A stretch of 12,081 nt of DNA from Baffinella frigidus. Its lineage: Eukaryota > Cryptophyceae > Cryptomonadales > Baffinellaceae. Position 1 is the stretch's first letter. The number at the start of each line of letters is the position of its first letter. This document shows positions 1-5,334 of this stretch, one piece after another. The stretch lies in the NCBI GenBank assembly GCA_026770585.1, contig MU647320.1:120718-132798 (forward strand), read 5' to 3'. The notes beneath the pieces are model-generated. The model was not told the origin of the DNA, made no database searches, and saw nothing but the letters and a program-made list of their open reading frames with translations. Made by a program: the position numbers and the translations under genes.

Positions 1-85
<85 letters not shown>

Positions 86-87
86 GT
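1..87. repeat. (TA)n microsatellite followed by (TATG)n
   Basis: About 72 bases of uninterrupted TA dinucleotide pass into TATG tetranucleotide units up to base 87. The tract starts at the window edge, so its full length is unknown. Such tracts are unstable and often mark assembly breaks. Confidence 0.97.
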
Positions 88-112
88 CCCAGGTCTCCAC
101 TCAAAAGGCTAC

Positions 113-250
113 CCACACAGTGGACTACGGACCTTTCATCAAAAGTCAACTTACCCTGTGGGCAGTTAACTTTAAGGATTTTCTGATGCAAACTTGGTCA
201 CGTTACCGCGAAATCTAGGGGTCCCGAAACCTTCGAAGCTCACCGTGTGG
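113..250 (+). mobile_element. Short TIR element, 138 bp (copy 1; non-autonomous, MITE-like)
   Basis: The left end reads CCACACAGTGGACTACGGA and the right end CCTTCGAAGCTCACCGTGTGG, so the ends are imperfect inverted repeats. The whole segment has an inverted copy at 7902-8040; shared internal stretches include CTTTCATCAAAAGTCA and TTAACTTTAAGGATTTTCTG. There is no coding capacity. The MITE label is inference from size, TIRs and copy number, and no clean target-site duplication was identified. Confidence 0.72.
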
Positions 251-340
251 AGGCAACACTTTTGAACGGGGATTGGATCCTTTCCTAAAACAAATGTTGG
301 AAATGGCGTCAGTGACGTTATCCCCGGATATCCGGGGATG
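251..340 (-). repeat. Interspersed repeat adjoining the TIR element (reverse-strand copy)
   Basis: Its reverse complement resembles 998-1107: both have a GGATATCCGGG palindrome, then ATAACGT, then a TTTCCTAAnAAACAATCCAAT-like stretch. It also resembles 7745-7862 more weakly. Together with 113-250 it forms a composite that occurs inverted at 7745-8040, in the same order. Function unknown. Confidence 0.6.
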
Positions 341-400
341 GCGTCGACTGGTAGGCTTGTGAGTGCTGCACACCCCAGAAGGGGGCGTGCGCACCAAGGC

Positions 401-463
401 CCCCCTCGGCTGCGAAAACGTATTTAAAACGTGTTTACCCCCTCAGCAGCGAAAATGTATTTT
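401..463 (+). repeat. Imperfect direct repeat of about 25 bp, two copies
   Basis: CCCCCTCGGCTGCGAAAACG (from 401) is echoed by CCCCCTCAGCAGCGAAAATG (from 438), each followed by TATTT. A weaker third echo lies near 559-585. The surrounding 341-457 stretch holds no supportable gene. Confidence 0.6.
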
Positions 464-545
464 TTATTTATATATATATACATATATAATATATATATAT
501 ATTTATCTATACATGTATATATACACGTATTTATATATACCACCT
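458..545. repeat. AT-rich simple-sequence tract
   Basis: Nearly pure TA/TATA/ATAC low-complexity sequence. ORFs crossing it are tyrosine/isoleucine-rich artefacts of TATA repeats. Confidence 0.92.
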
Positions 546-710
546 ATACATGGTGTTCAAAACGTATATGCCACTTAGCAGCCACCGGGGGCTTGGATGC
601 CAGGGTCTATACCGCTCTGGACCGGGACGGGAACCGCTGCTGAGCGCGGATGGGACACAAGTTTAAAAAAATCACCTGGATCCTTCAGGAAATGGACTTT
701 TAAAACGAAA

Positions 711-776
711 AAAACAAAGGTCGATTTTCGACCTTGGCTTTTGATTTCGCGCCAAACCCGCTCGGCAGTGGAACTT
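711..776 (+). repeat. Hairpin plus CGCTCG-GCAGYGGAAC module, copy 1
   Basis: An AAGGTCGA/TCGACCTT hairpin (717-735) is followed by TTGGCTTTTG and, 20-odd bases on, by CCGCTCGGCAGTGGAAC. The same order of parts recurs at 806-875, 8102-8213, 8461-8543 and 11557-11611. A 96-residue frame crosses this area (597-887), but nothing in it looks like a protein family. Otherwise 546-960 holds no gene I can support. Confidence 0.55.
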
Positions 777-805
777 AAATGGGTTCAAAGACTTTCACCT
801 GAAAA

Positions 806-875
806 TGGCTCGAGCCAGGTTCGGATTGTGGACCTGACTGGCTTATTATGTTCCGAGTTCGCTCGACAGCGGAAC
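806..875 (+). repeat. Hairpin plus CGCTCG-AGCGGAAC module, copy 2
   Basis: CCAGGTTCGGATTGTGGACCTG (815-836) can pair at its ends. Positions 850-875 are bounded by GTTCCG and CGGAAC and contain CGCTCGACAGCGGAAC. Same module as at 711. Confidence 0.6.
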
Positions 876-997
876 CCAGAACGTTGACTCGCTTCGGCCG
901 TTAGGACGTTTACGTGTTGCTCGTTTCAAAGTTGTACACGAAGCGCCTTTCTGAGACGGACAGACGGCCCACCACTCGGAAGGCTACGATTCACATC

Positions 998-1107
998 CCC
1001 CCTGGATATCCGGGAATAACGTGACCAAAATTTGCTGAATTTTGGCATGTTTCCTAAGAAACAATCCAATAGTTAACTTGAGAATGTTGCCCGTAGTGTT
1101 CCGAGTG
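998..1107 (+). repeat. Interspersed repeat (forward copy)
   Basis: Similar to the reverse complement of 251-340, and to 7745-7862 on the + strand. Shared marks are a GGATATCCGGG-type palindrome, ACGTGAC, GTTTCYTnnGnAA and GTAGTGTTCCGAG. No ORF of note. Confidence 0.6.
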
Positions 1108-1136
1108 GCTCTGCCACACTCGGGTTGACCTCACGG

Positions 1137-1174
1137 ACTACTCGTAAGTTGACAGCACTACTCGTAAGTTGACA
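1137..1174 (+). repeat. 18-bp direct repeat, two exact copies
   Basis: ACTACTCGTAAGTTGACA occurs at 1137-1154 and 1157-1174, a 20-bp period, just upstream of the TIR element at 1202. Confidence 0.95.
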
Positions 1175-1201
1175 TGCTTGGTTGCGCACTTCCTACTCAA
1201 T

Positions 1202-1367
1202 CCACACAGCGGGCTACCAACGGAATTTCGGCCCATTTTCGGCCGAGTTTCCGTTACCTTATTCGTAGGATAAGGTCCCCCTTATGCCCCTACGGGTTGC
1301 CTACCGTAAAGTCCTAGGTCTTGTCGCTTAAGGTTTATTCAAAATCCCTTCGAAGTCCGCTGTGTGG
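1202..1367 (+). mobile_element. TIR element, 166 bp, copy 1 (MITE-like)
   Basis: It starts CCACACAGCGGGCTAC and ends CTTCGAAGTCCGCTGTGTGG, near-perfect terminal inverted repeats. The interior matches 8225-8386 (same strand) and 4976-5137 (opposite strand), including CCTTATYCGTAGGA, a central CCCTACGG-TTGCC-TACCGT hairpin and TAGGTCTTGTYGCTTAAG. It has no coding capacity. The element is defined by three copies of 162-166 bp within this window. Flanking AT/TA could be a TA-type target site, but that is weak. Confidence 0.82.
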
Positions 1368-1430
1368 TACGGAACCCCAAAACGTGCCTTTCCATGCAGG
1401 TTTTCGGTGTTGTTGTACACAGCGTAACCA

Positions 1431-1620
1431 TAAACCCCAAACCCTACACCCTACACCCTACACCCTACACCCTACACCCTACACCCTACACCCTAAACCC
1501 TAGACCCTCAATAGTAAACCCTAAACCCTAAAACCTAAACCCTAAGCCCTAAACTCTAAATCTAAATCCTAAATCCTAAACCCTGAACCCTAAACCCCGA
1601 CACCCGAAACCCTGAGCCCG
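1431..1620 (+). repeat. Telomere-like array, C-rich strand, with a homogeneous CCCTACA block
   Basis: It contains seven consecutive exact CCCTACA units (1442-1490), then CCCTAAA units that degenerate rightwards (CCTAAAT, CCCTGAA, CCCGACA, CCCGAAA). This is an interstitial array, not a terminal telomere, because complex sequence lies on both sides. Confidence 0.97.
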
Positions 1621-1626
1621 AAACAG

Positions 1627-1678
1627 GTGGAGGCATTGGAAAGGGCCATGGAAGGCGCAGAGCATCGGTACGCTCCGG
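1627..1678 (+). CDS. Candidate 52-nt micro-exon, coiled-coil type peptide
   Basis: Preceded by CCCGAAACAG and followed by GTTTGGGG, this GC-richer island reads VEALERAMEGAEHRYAP plus one base. The composition is Ala/Glu/Arg with leucine, as in amphipathic helices. It sits between a C-rich array on the left and a G-rich array (1679-1731) on the right. Length (52 nt) and phase equal those of the island at 7230-7281. The splice boundaries are my inference from AG and GT; there is no homology evidence. It could also be a decayed fragment of a coding sequence. Confidence 0.35.
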
Positions 1679-1731
1679 GTTTGGGGTTCAGGGTTCAGGG
1701 TTCAGTGCGGTTGGTTTAGAATTTAGGGTTC
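1679..1731 (-). repeat. Short telomere-like array, G-rich strand
   Basis: GTTTGGGGTTCAGGGTTCAG and similar units lie in opposite orientation to the arrays before and after it, so the strand switches across the island at 1627-1678. Confidence 0.88.
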
Positions 1732-1789
1732 AAATGGTAGTTGCGCTTCGGCAATGAAATTCACGGTAGAATTTCGTTACTATTACTAG

Positions 1790-1874
1790 CCTGGTCGACT
1801 GTTTCTTCTGGTTGACTGTCTAGTCTGGTTGACTGTCTAGTCTGGTTGACTGTCTAGTCTGGTTGACTGTCTTG
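1790..1874 (+). repeat. 17-bp minisatellite, five units
   Basis: The unit TCTGGTTGACTGTCTAG is exact at 1807, 1824 and 1841; 1858 ends in TTG and the first unit (1790) is degenerate. Further diverged GACTGTCT copies run to about 1920. Its GACTGTCT core is shared with the 5335-5995 minisatellite. Confidence 0.95.
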
Positions 1875-1939
1875 TGGTCCTTGTCTGACTGTCTTGTCAA
1901 CCTCGGCTGGCTGACTGTCTTGCGACCATCGGTGGCGCC

Positions 1940-2190
1940 AACCCCTAAACCCTAAAACCTAAACCATAAACTATAAACCCTAAGCAGGTTGTCGGAAACC
2001 GAAGCTGACTTCCTCCGGCAAGAAGGTTGTTTGCGCCTAACCCCTAAACTCTAAACCCTAAGCCCTAAACCCGAAACCCGAAACCCGAAACCCGAAACCC
2101 AAAACCCTAAACCCTAAACCCTACCCTAAACCCTAAACCCCAAACCCTAGACCCTAGGCCCTAGACCTTAGACCCTAAACCCTGAACCCC
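1940..2190 (+). repeat. Telomere-like arrays, C-rich, with a CCCGAAA block
   Basis: Degenerate CCCTAAA units at 1940-1983 and 2038-2190. The second array includes four tandem CCCGAAA units (2070-2097) and CCCTAGA variants. The 54-bp gap (1984-2037) holds no recognised feature. Confidence 0.95.
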
Positions 2191-2255
2191 CGAATTCGCG
2201 AAGGTCTAGCTCTGCCTCAGTCGGGTTGACTGACTCTCTCGTCTCCTCTATTTTT

Positions 2256-2320
2256 CTCGATACATGTCCTAGGTAGGCCCTTAAGCCTAGCGTTGAGTGA
2301 TACAAAAGTCTGTGAGCCTT
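2256..2320 (+). repeat. 65-bp interspersed direct repeat, copy 1
   Basis: It runs CTCGATACATGTCCTAGGTA ... GTTGAGTGATACAA ... TGTGAGCCT. A second copy at 7345-7407 is about 80% identical. It begins with CTCGATAC, as does the donor end of the islands near 2890 and 3010, so it may derive from an exon-intron junction. A GGTTGACTGACT motif flanks it on both sides (2224 and 2346). Confidence 0.7.
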
Positions 2321-2522
2321 ACGAAACGAGCCCGCCTCGGAGCCAGGTTGACTGACTTTCATGGTGTTGAAACGCTGGGTGTGTGGTACACATCCGACAA
2401 CTTTCGAGCGGAAAAGAGCCTGGTCTAACCAAATTGGTGAGTCCAAATAGACTGAGACAGAACTAGAAGGGGTTTTGCGCCTCTCAGTTCGATTTATCTG
2501 TGTGAGGGGCAGAAATCAGATT

Positions 2523-2638
2523 CGTGAAGCAACTCAGCCAGGTACAAATGGTAAGACTCAGAGACTTTTAAAATCCAATCATGTGTAAACAACCCTGATG
2601 AAGACCACAGTGAACCAGATCGTGACCACGTTGATTGA
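2523..2638 (+). repeat. 116-bp direct repeat, copy 1
   Basis: Similar to 4061-4177 over its whole length: CGTGAAGCAACTCAGCCAGG at the left, GTGACCACGTTGATTGA at the right, CCACAGTGAACC inside. It includes the short frame ending at 2571 and what would be its 3' untranslated region. Confidence 0.88.
2524..2571 (+). CDS. Candidate terminal exon, copy 1 (ends TAA)
   Basis: The frame reads VKQLSQVQMVRLRDF then TAA. The copy at 4062-4109 reads VKQLSQVQIVKLREF and stops at the same codon. The differences are M/I, R/K and D/E plus one synonymous AGA/AGG, a pattern expected of protein-coding sequence. An AG (AAATCAG, ending near 2519) could be the acceptor. Hydrophobic residues spaced about 3-4 apart suggest a helix. 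The repeat similarity continues past the stop to about 2638, followed by AATAAA at 2659. Function unknown; a decayed copy is possible. Confidence 0.42.
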   Translation: MKQLSQVQMVRLRDF

Positions 2639-2658
2639 ATGATTTATTTATTTAACCA

Positions 2659-2664
2659 AATAAA
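2659..2664 (+). promoter_or_regulatory. Possible AATAAA polyadenylation signal
   Basis: AATAAA lies 88 nt past the TAA at 2569-2571, in AT-rich sequence. A chance match is quite possible in AT-rich DNA. The second repeat copy (4061-4177) lacks it at the equivalent place. Confidence 0.3.
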
Positions 2665-2817
2665 GGATTTGATAAATCTTCAAATAACTTCCGGATAATT
2701 TTCGCGGGGCAGGGACGGCACAGAGCAGCTCAGCACTCGTCCCCCTCAATCCCTTAACCCTAAACCCCAAACCCTAAACCCGACCCCTAAACCCAAAAGC
2801 CTAAACCCGTTTGGCAG

Positions 2818-2895
2818 GGACGGCGCCGTCCGGCACAGAGCAGCTGCGAGAGGCGTTCGCTACCCTCCAGTCGCGCTTCGATGCCCTCGATACTC
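2818..2895 (+). CDS. Candidate micro-exon, LREAFATLQSRFDALDT copy 1
   Basis: After TTTGGCAG the island reads GTAPSGTEQLREAF and then ATLQSRFDALDT, ending before GTCTCAACCC. Leucine, phenylalanine and alanine recur at heptad-like spacing, consistent with a coiled coil. A truncated copy of the left end lies at about 2709-2733, lacking 10 nt. More complete copies are at 2968, 3084 and 3243. Between copies 1 and 2, three of the five changed codons differ only at a synonymous third base. The exon ends are inferred from AG/GT only. Confidence 0.42.
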
Positions 2896-2967
2896 GTCTC
2901 AACCCTCAACCCTAAATCCTAAACCCTAAACCCTAAACCCTAAACCCTGAACCCTAAACCCTGAATC

Positions 2968-3027
2968 CTCCGAGAGGCACTTGCTACCCTCCAGTCACGC
3001 TTCGATGCCCTCGATACTGGTCTCAAC
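2968..3027 (+). CDS. Candidate micro-exon, LREALATLQSRFDALDT copy 2
   Basis: It reads LREALATLQSRFDALDTGLN from 2968. The best copy-1 match is in a different frame (position modulo 3) and stops intervene, so the two copies could be joined only by splicing. A GGTCTC donor-like site follows GATACT at 3018-3021. Codon differences from copy 1 are CTG/CTC, GCG/GCA and TCG/TCA (all silent), TTC/CTT and CGT/GGT. Confidence 0.42.
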
Positions 3028-3083
3028 CCTAAACCCTAAACCCTGAACCCTAAACCCTAAACCCTACATCCTCAATTCTTTGA

Positions 3084-3121
3084 GAGGCACTTGATACCCT
3101 CCAGGCGCGCGTCGAGGCAGG
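3084..3121 (+). CDS. Candidate micro-exon, diverged copy 3 (EALDTLQARVEA)
   Basis: It reads EALDTLQARVEA, but the codon before it is TGA, so it cannot extend left in frame. An AG at 3083-3084 could be the acceptor. A G-rich array with GTTTGG begins directly after it. More diverged than copies 1 and 2, and possibly pseudogenic. Confidence 0.3.
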
Positions 3122-3240
3122 GTTTGGATTTTTGGCGGGTTGAGGTTGAGGGTTGAGGGTGTTAATTTTTTGGAGGGTTTAGGGTTTAAGGTTCATTTGG
3201 GGGGTTTGGGGTTTGGGGTGGGTTGAGGGTTAAGGGTTGA
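3122..3240 (-). repeat. Telomere-like array, G-rich strand
   Basis: GGGTTTGG, GGGTTGAG and TTTAGGG variants, inverted relative to the arrays on both sides. The switch points coincide with islands at 3084-3121 and 3243-3278. Confidence 0.93.
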
Positions 3241-3242
3241 GC

Positions 3243-3278
3243 GCCACGCTCCAGGCACGCGTAGATGTCCTTGGCTTC
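3243..3278 (+). CDS. Candidate micro-exon, diverged copy 4 (ATLQARVDVLG)
   Basis: It reads ATLQARVDVLGF and then TGA. It is related to the ATLQSRFDAL islands upstream. It is bounded by a G-rich array on the left and a C-rich array on the right, the reverse of the usual arrangement. Likely a fragment. Confidence 0.28.
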
Positions 3279-3280
3279 TG

Positions 3281-3610
3281 AACTCTAAACCCTAAACCCT
3301 AAACCATAAACCCTCTGAAATCTACTCCCTAAACCCTAAACACGAATCCCTGAACGTCAGGCAGCGCCCTAGACCCTAAACGCTCAACCCTAAACCCTCA
3401 ACCTTAAACGCTAAACCCGCTAAAATTCCAAAGCATAAACCCTCAACCCCAAACCCTCAACCCCAAAGCTGCCAACCCCCCCACCCACACACCAGCCGAC
3501 CCCACGCGTCACACGGTGCCCTGTCCCTTAATCCCTGAACCGTGAACCCGGAACCCTGAGCCCTGAACCTTTCACCTTGTACCCGGAAGCCTGAATCCTA
3601 AACCCGAAAC
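3281..3610 (+). repeat. Degenerate telomere-like array, C-rich
   Basis: Units drift from CCCTAAA (3288-3310) through CCCTCAA and CCCGGAA to barely recognisable. A C/A-rich stretch at 3470-3525 (ACCCACACACCAGCCGACCC) breaks the pattern. No gene seen. Confidence 0.88.
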
Positions 3611-3691
3611 GCAGCGGCAGCGGCAGGCAGCACCCAGGACGCAGATGCGACTGTCATCGAAAGACTCGCCACGCTTGAGGCAATAACCGCC
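3611..3691 (+). CDS. Candidate exon, ADATVIERLATLEA copy 1
   Basis: The open frame starts with five alanine codons, then GSTQDADATVIERLATLEA. The segment from DADA onward recurs at 3876-3920 (ADAVIERLAMLWML), 4010-4033 (DDADAVID) and 4202-4243 (EVIKRLAMLEAL). Hydrophobic positions fit a helical heptad. Several AG dinucleotides precede the conserved part, so the start is unresolved. A poly-C run and a CTT microsatellite follow. Confidence 0.38.
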
Positions 3692-3740
3692 CCCCCCCCA
3701 CACTGCTTCTTCTTCTTCTTCTTCTTCTTCTTTTTCTTTT
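3689..3740. repeat. Poly-C run and (CTT)n microsatellite
   Basis: A run of 11 C is followed by about nine CTT units and TTTTTCTTTTT, ending in AACCCTCAG at 3750. The pyrimidine tract next to CAG has the shape of a 3' splice site. Beyond it the frame reads KDLGDIERPLGLLKRDQLLL. Confidence 0.9.
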
Positions 3741-3875
3741 TAACCCTCAGAAAGGACCTCGGTGATATCGAGAGGCCCCTGGGCCTTTTGAAAAGAGATC
3801 AACTGCTACTTACACCACGGTTTAGGGTGCGGGTTTCTCCCCTTTCGGGTTTATTTAGGGTTTCGCATCTCCAGG

Positions 3876-3953
3876 GCAGACGCTGTCATCGAAAGACTCG
3901 CCATGCTGTGGATGCTGTCGAAAGACGACAGCATATGCTGTCGCCCGGCATAG
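3876..3953 (+). CDS. Candidate exon fragment, ADAVIERLAMLWML copy 2
   Basis: It reads ADAVIERLAMLWMLSKDDS, then runs on to a TAG at 3951. The upstream TCGCATCTCCAG also precedes the equivalent place in the 4260-4340 duplicate. It lies inside a longer chance-open frame (3788-4126). The sequence is dense in palindromes, so replication slippage may have reshaped it. Confidence 0.3.
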   Translation, partial: ADAVIERLAMLWMLSKDDSICCRPA

Positions 3954-4030
3954 TGCCGGGCCGTGCCAGCGCTACCGAGTGCCAGTTGCGTCGAAAGATG
4001 ACAGCATTCGACGACGCAGACGCTGTCATC
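3912..4030. repeat. Cluster of short palindromes built on GACAGC/GCTGTC
   Basis: ATGCTGTCG-AAAGA-CGACAGCAT (3912-3934); the perfect 16-bp palindrome GACAGCATATGCTGTC (3927-3942); CCCGGCA-TAG-TGCCGGG (3944-3960); GATGACAGC (3997-4005) paired with GCTGTCATC (4022-4030). The second ends just before an 11-C run at 4033. Confidence 0.9.
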
Positions 4031-4060
4031 GACCCCCCCCCCCTCTGCTTTATTACTCTG

Positions 4061-4177
4061 CGTGAAGCAACTCAGCCAGGTACAAATTGTAAAACTCAGG
4101 GAATTTTAAACTCCAATTACTTGTAGGAAAACCTGACTCGAACCCACAGTGAACCGGATTGTGACCACGTTGATTGA
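4061..4177 (+). repeat. 117-bp direct repeat, copy 2
   Basis: Second copy of 2523-2638. Similarity begins exactly at CGTGAAGCAACTCAGCCAGG and ends at GTTGATTGA. Upstream sequences differ, except that TTTATTACTCT precedes it here and also occurs near 7337. Confidence 0.88.
4062..4109 (+). CDS. Candidate terminal exon, copy 2 (ends TAA)
   Basis: It reads VKQLSQVQIVKLREF then TAA, with conservative differences from copy 1 at 2524. Upstream in frame lies SALLLC after the poly-C run, with no clear acceptor. No AATAAA follows at the corresponding distance. It may be a duplicated, non-functional copy of the first. Confidence 0.35.
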   Translation: MKQLSQVQIVKLREF

Positions 4178-4201
4178 TTTTTTGTTTCATTGACCACATT
4201 G

Positions 4202-4243
4202 ATCGAAGTCATCAAAAGACTCGCCATGCTTGAGGCCTTATCC
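4202..4243 (+). CDS. Candidate exon fragment, EVIKRLAMLEAL copy
   Basis: It reads LIEVIKRLAMLEALS before running into a short CCCTCAACCC tract. Compared with 3653-3688, GAA to AAA gives E to K and ACG to ATG gives T to M. It belongs to a larger duplication: 4260-4440 repeats parts of 3815-3975, including TTTCGCATCTCCAG and CATAGTGCCGGGCCGTGCCA. Confidence 0.3.
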
Positions 4244-4551
4244 CTCAACCCTAAACCCCCTCCCCACACGGTTTAGGGTCCGGGGTTCTCCCCTTAGGGG
4301 TTAGGGTTTCGCATCTCCAGAGATCAGCTCCGACGCTGTCTGGGAGAGGCTATTCTTGCTTTAGGCAAACCCCTCCCCGTAGGGTTCAGGGTTTCGGGTT
4401 TAGGGGCATAGTGCCGGGCCGTGCCAGTGCGACCGAGAGACCTCCGGAACCATTACATGAGGGGTGTGGCAGGCATTGCCTCGAGGGTTTGGTTCAGGAG
4501 ACGGCCCTCTCTCGCCGCCAGAGAGGGGGATGTGCGCTCTCATCAATTTGA

Positions 4552-4585
4552 TCATGCTAGTAATAGTAAAGCGTTGGTGTAGTAA
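4552..4585 (+). repeat. Direct repeat flanking the large hairpin, left copy
   Basis: TCATGCTAGTAATAGTAAAG resembles TCATACTAGCAATGGTAAAG at 4943-4976, in the same orientation on the far side of the inverted repeat. The GCTAGTAATAGTAA core also occurs reversed near 1775-1790. Confidence 0.7.
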
Positions 4586-4623
4586 ATTTCGTACCAAACA
4601 GAAGGCTCTTAACCGGAGATAAA

Positions 4624-4639
4624 CCTTTTTTAAAAAAGG
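4624..4639. repeat. 16-bp perfect palindrome
   Basis: CCTTTTTTAAAAAAGG, followed by GATTTTTT. The T-run after a short symmetrical stem is terminator-like in form, but this is not a bacterial context. Confidence 0.85.
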
Positions 4640-4712
4640 ATTTTTTGAGATGAGAGTGTGCGCCAATACCATCCGGGGAAACCGACATTTCGTTTAGAAT
4701 CGAAAATTACTG

Positions 4713-4930
4713 GAGCGATGGTGGTAATTGTTGGCCGCTTTTCGGGTTGCCGGTTTGCCGGTTTGCCGGTTTTACAAGTCCATTTTACAAATGTAAAATG
4801 GACGCGCCTGGTACTAATCATGTGATCATCCTGTTCCTGGTACTGCTTTAAAACAATACATGGACTTGTAAAACCGGCAAACCGGCAAACCGGCAACCCG
4901 AAAAGCGGCCAACAATTACCACCATCGCTC
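4713..4930. repeat. Perfect 71-bp inverted repeat (foldback element)
   Basis: 4713-4783 and 4860-4930 are exact reverse complements over all 71 bases, with a 76-bp loop. Each arm carries GGTTTGCC-type tandem 8-mers. Inside the loop a second stem, TCCATTTTAC-AAAT-GTAAAATGGA (4779-4802), overlaps the arm end, and GCCTGGTACT / TCCTGGTACT is a direct repeat. Zero divergence implies recent formation or gene conversion. Overlapping frames on the minus strand are not supported as genes. Confidence 0.97.
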
Positions 4931-4942
4931 TACACGGTTGGG

Positions 4943-4976
4943 TCATACTAGCAATGGTAAAGCATTTGTGTATTAC
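4943..4976 (+). repeat. Direct repeat flanking the large hairpin, right copy
   Basis: Partner of 4552-4585. It abuts the start of the TIR element at 4976. Confidence 0.68.
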
Positions 4977-5137
4977 CATACTGCGGACTTCGAAGGGATT
5001 TCAAATCGCCCTTAAGCGATGAGACATACGACCCTACGGTAGGCAATACCGTAGGGATATAGGGGGGTTCCTACGGATAAGGTAACGGAACGTCAGTGGA
5101 TTATCCACCGAACCCCCCTTCGTAGCCTGCTGTGTGG
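4976..5137 (-). mobile_element. TIR element, 162 bp, copy 3 (MITE-like, reverse strand)
   Basis: The reverse complement begins CCACACAGCAGGCTACGAAG and ends CTTCGAAGTCCGCAGTATGG. The interior aligns with 1202-1367 and 8225-8386. Its central hairpin is perfect here: CCCTACGGTA (5032-5041), a five-base loop, TACCGTAGGG (5047-5056). One TIR is slightly eroded (CCATACTGCGG). Non-coding. Confidence 0.82.
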
Positions 5138-5281
5138 ATTGTCGTTGTAATTCTAAAATGAAAATAGGTTTAGAGTTCTAAAGACAAACAGCTTAGGATT
5201 GAATAGTCGCTCGCGTCCCTTCGCGAAGGCTACACCCTAAACCTCGAATTCCACACCCTAAACCCCAAGCCCCAAACCCGT
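5138..5281 (+). repeat. Unassigned stretch, then a short telomere-like array
   Basis: 5138-5217 has no feature I recognise. CCTTCGCGAAGG (5218-5229) is a 12-bp palindrome, followed by degenerate CCCTAAA-like units to 5281. Confidence 0.7.
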
Positions 5282-5284
5282 GGT

Positions 5285-5330
5285 CAGGGCGCATCAGCGA
5301 CTGCCGAGGCGGTAGCAAGAGCGTGTGAGA
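5285..5330 (+). CDS. Candidate exon-like island GASATAEAVARA (higher-order copy A)
   Basis: After GGTCAG the frame reads GASATAEAVARACEIDSIDD, and it stays open well into the following minisatellite. Three related islands begin near 5590, 5840 and 5995, each after an AG (GGGCAG, GGGTAG, GGGCAG). Alanine-rich helical composition. Coding status is uncertain because the island is part of a tandem higher-order repeat. Confidence 0.28.
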
Positions 5331-5334
5331 TAGA

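Larger units (their letters stand above)
2753..3076 (+). repeat. Telomere-like arrays, C-rich, interrupted by coding-like islands
   Basis: CCCTAAA-type units at 2753-2806, 2899-2966 and 3024-3076, with CCCTGAA and CCCTCAA variants. The islands at 2818-2895 and 2968-3027 sit between them. Confidence 0.94.

Noticed and set aside
597-887. 96-residue open frame on the + strand
   Set aside because: It spans two copies of the hairpin-CGCTCG module, which differ by indels not divisible by three, so the frame is not conserved.
1321-1503. 60-residue frame ending in TLHPTPYTLHP repeats
   Set aside because: The tail is translated CCCTACA repeat. The start (LKVYSKSLRSPLCG) recurs at 8340 only because both cover the right end of the TIR element.
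3944-3960. tRNA or structured RNA from the CCCGGCA-TAG-TGCCGGG hairpin
   Set aside because: No cloverleaf, T-loop or anticodon arm could be placed around it; it is one of several short palindromes.
3788-4126. 112-residue open frame on the + strand
   Set aside because: It crosses three separate repeat modules and a poly-C run, and its ATG is not supported. Only the ADAVIERLA part looks coding, and in the other proven repeat (4062-4109) a different frame fits better.
4624-4645. Rho-independent terminator
   Set aside because: The stem is pure A/T apart from the two end pairs, and no bacterial gene is nearby.
4630-4896. 88-residue frame on the - strand across the perfect hairpin
   Set aside because: Its TGKPANRQP-type segment is the translated tandem 8-mer in the arms. 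Symmetry of the inverted repeat explains its being open.
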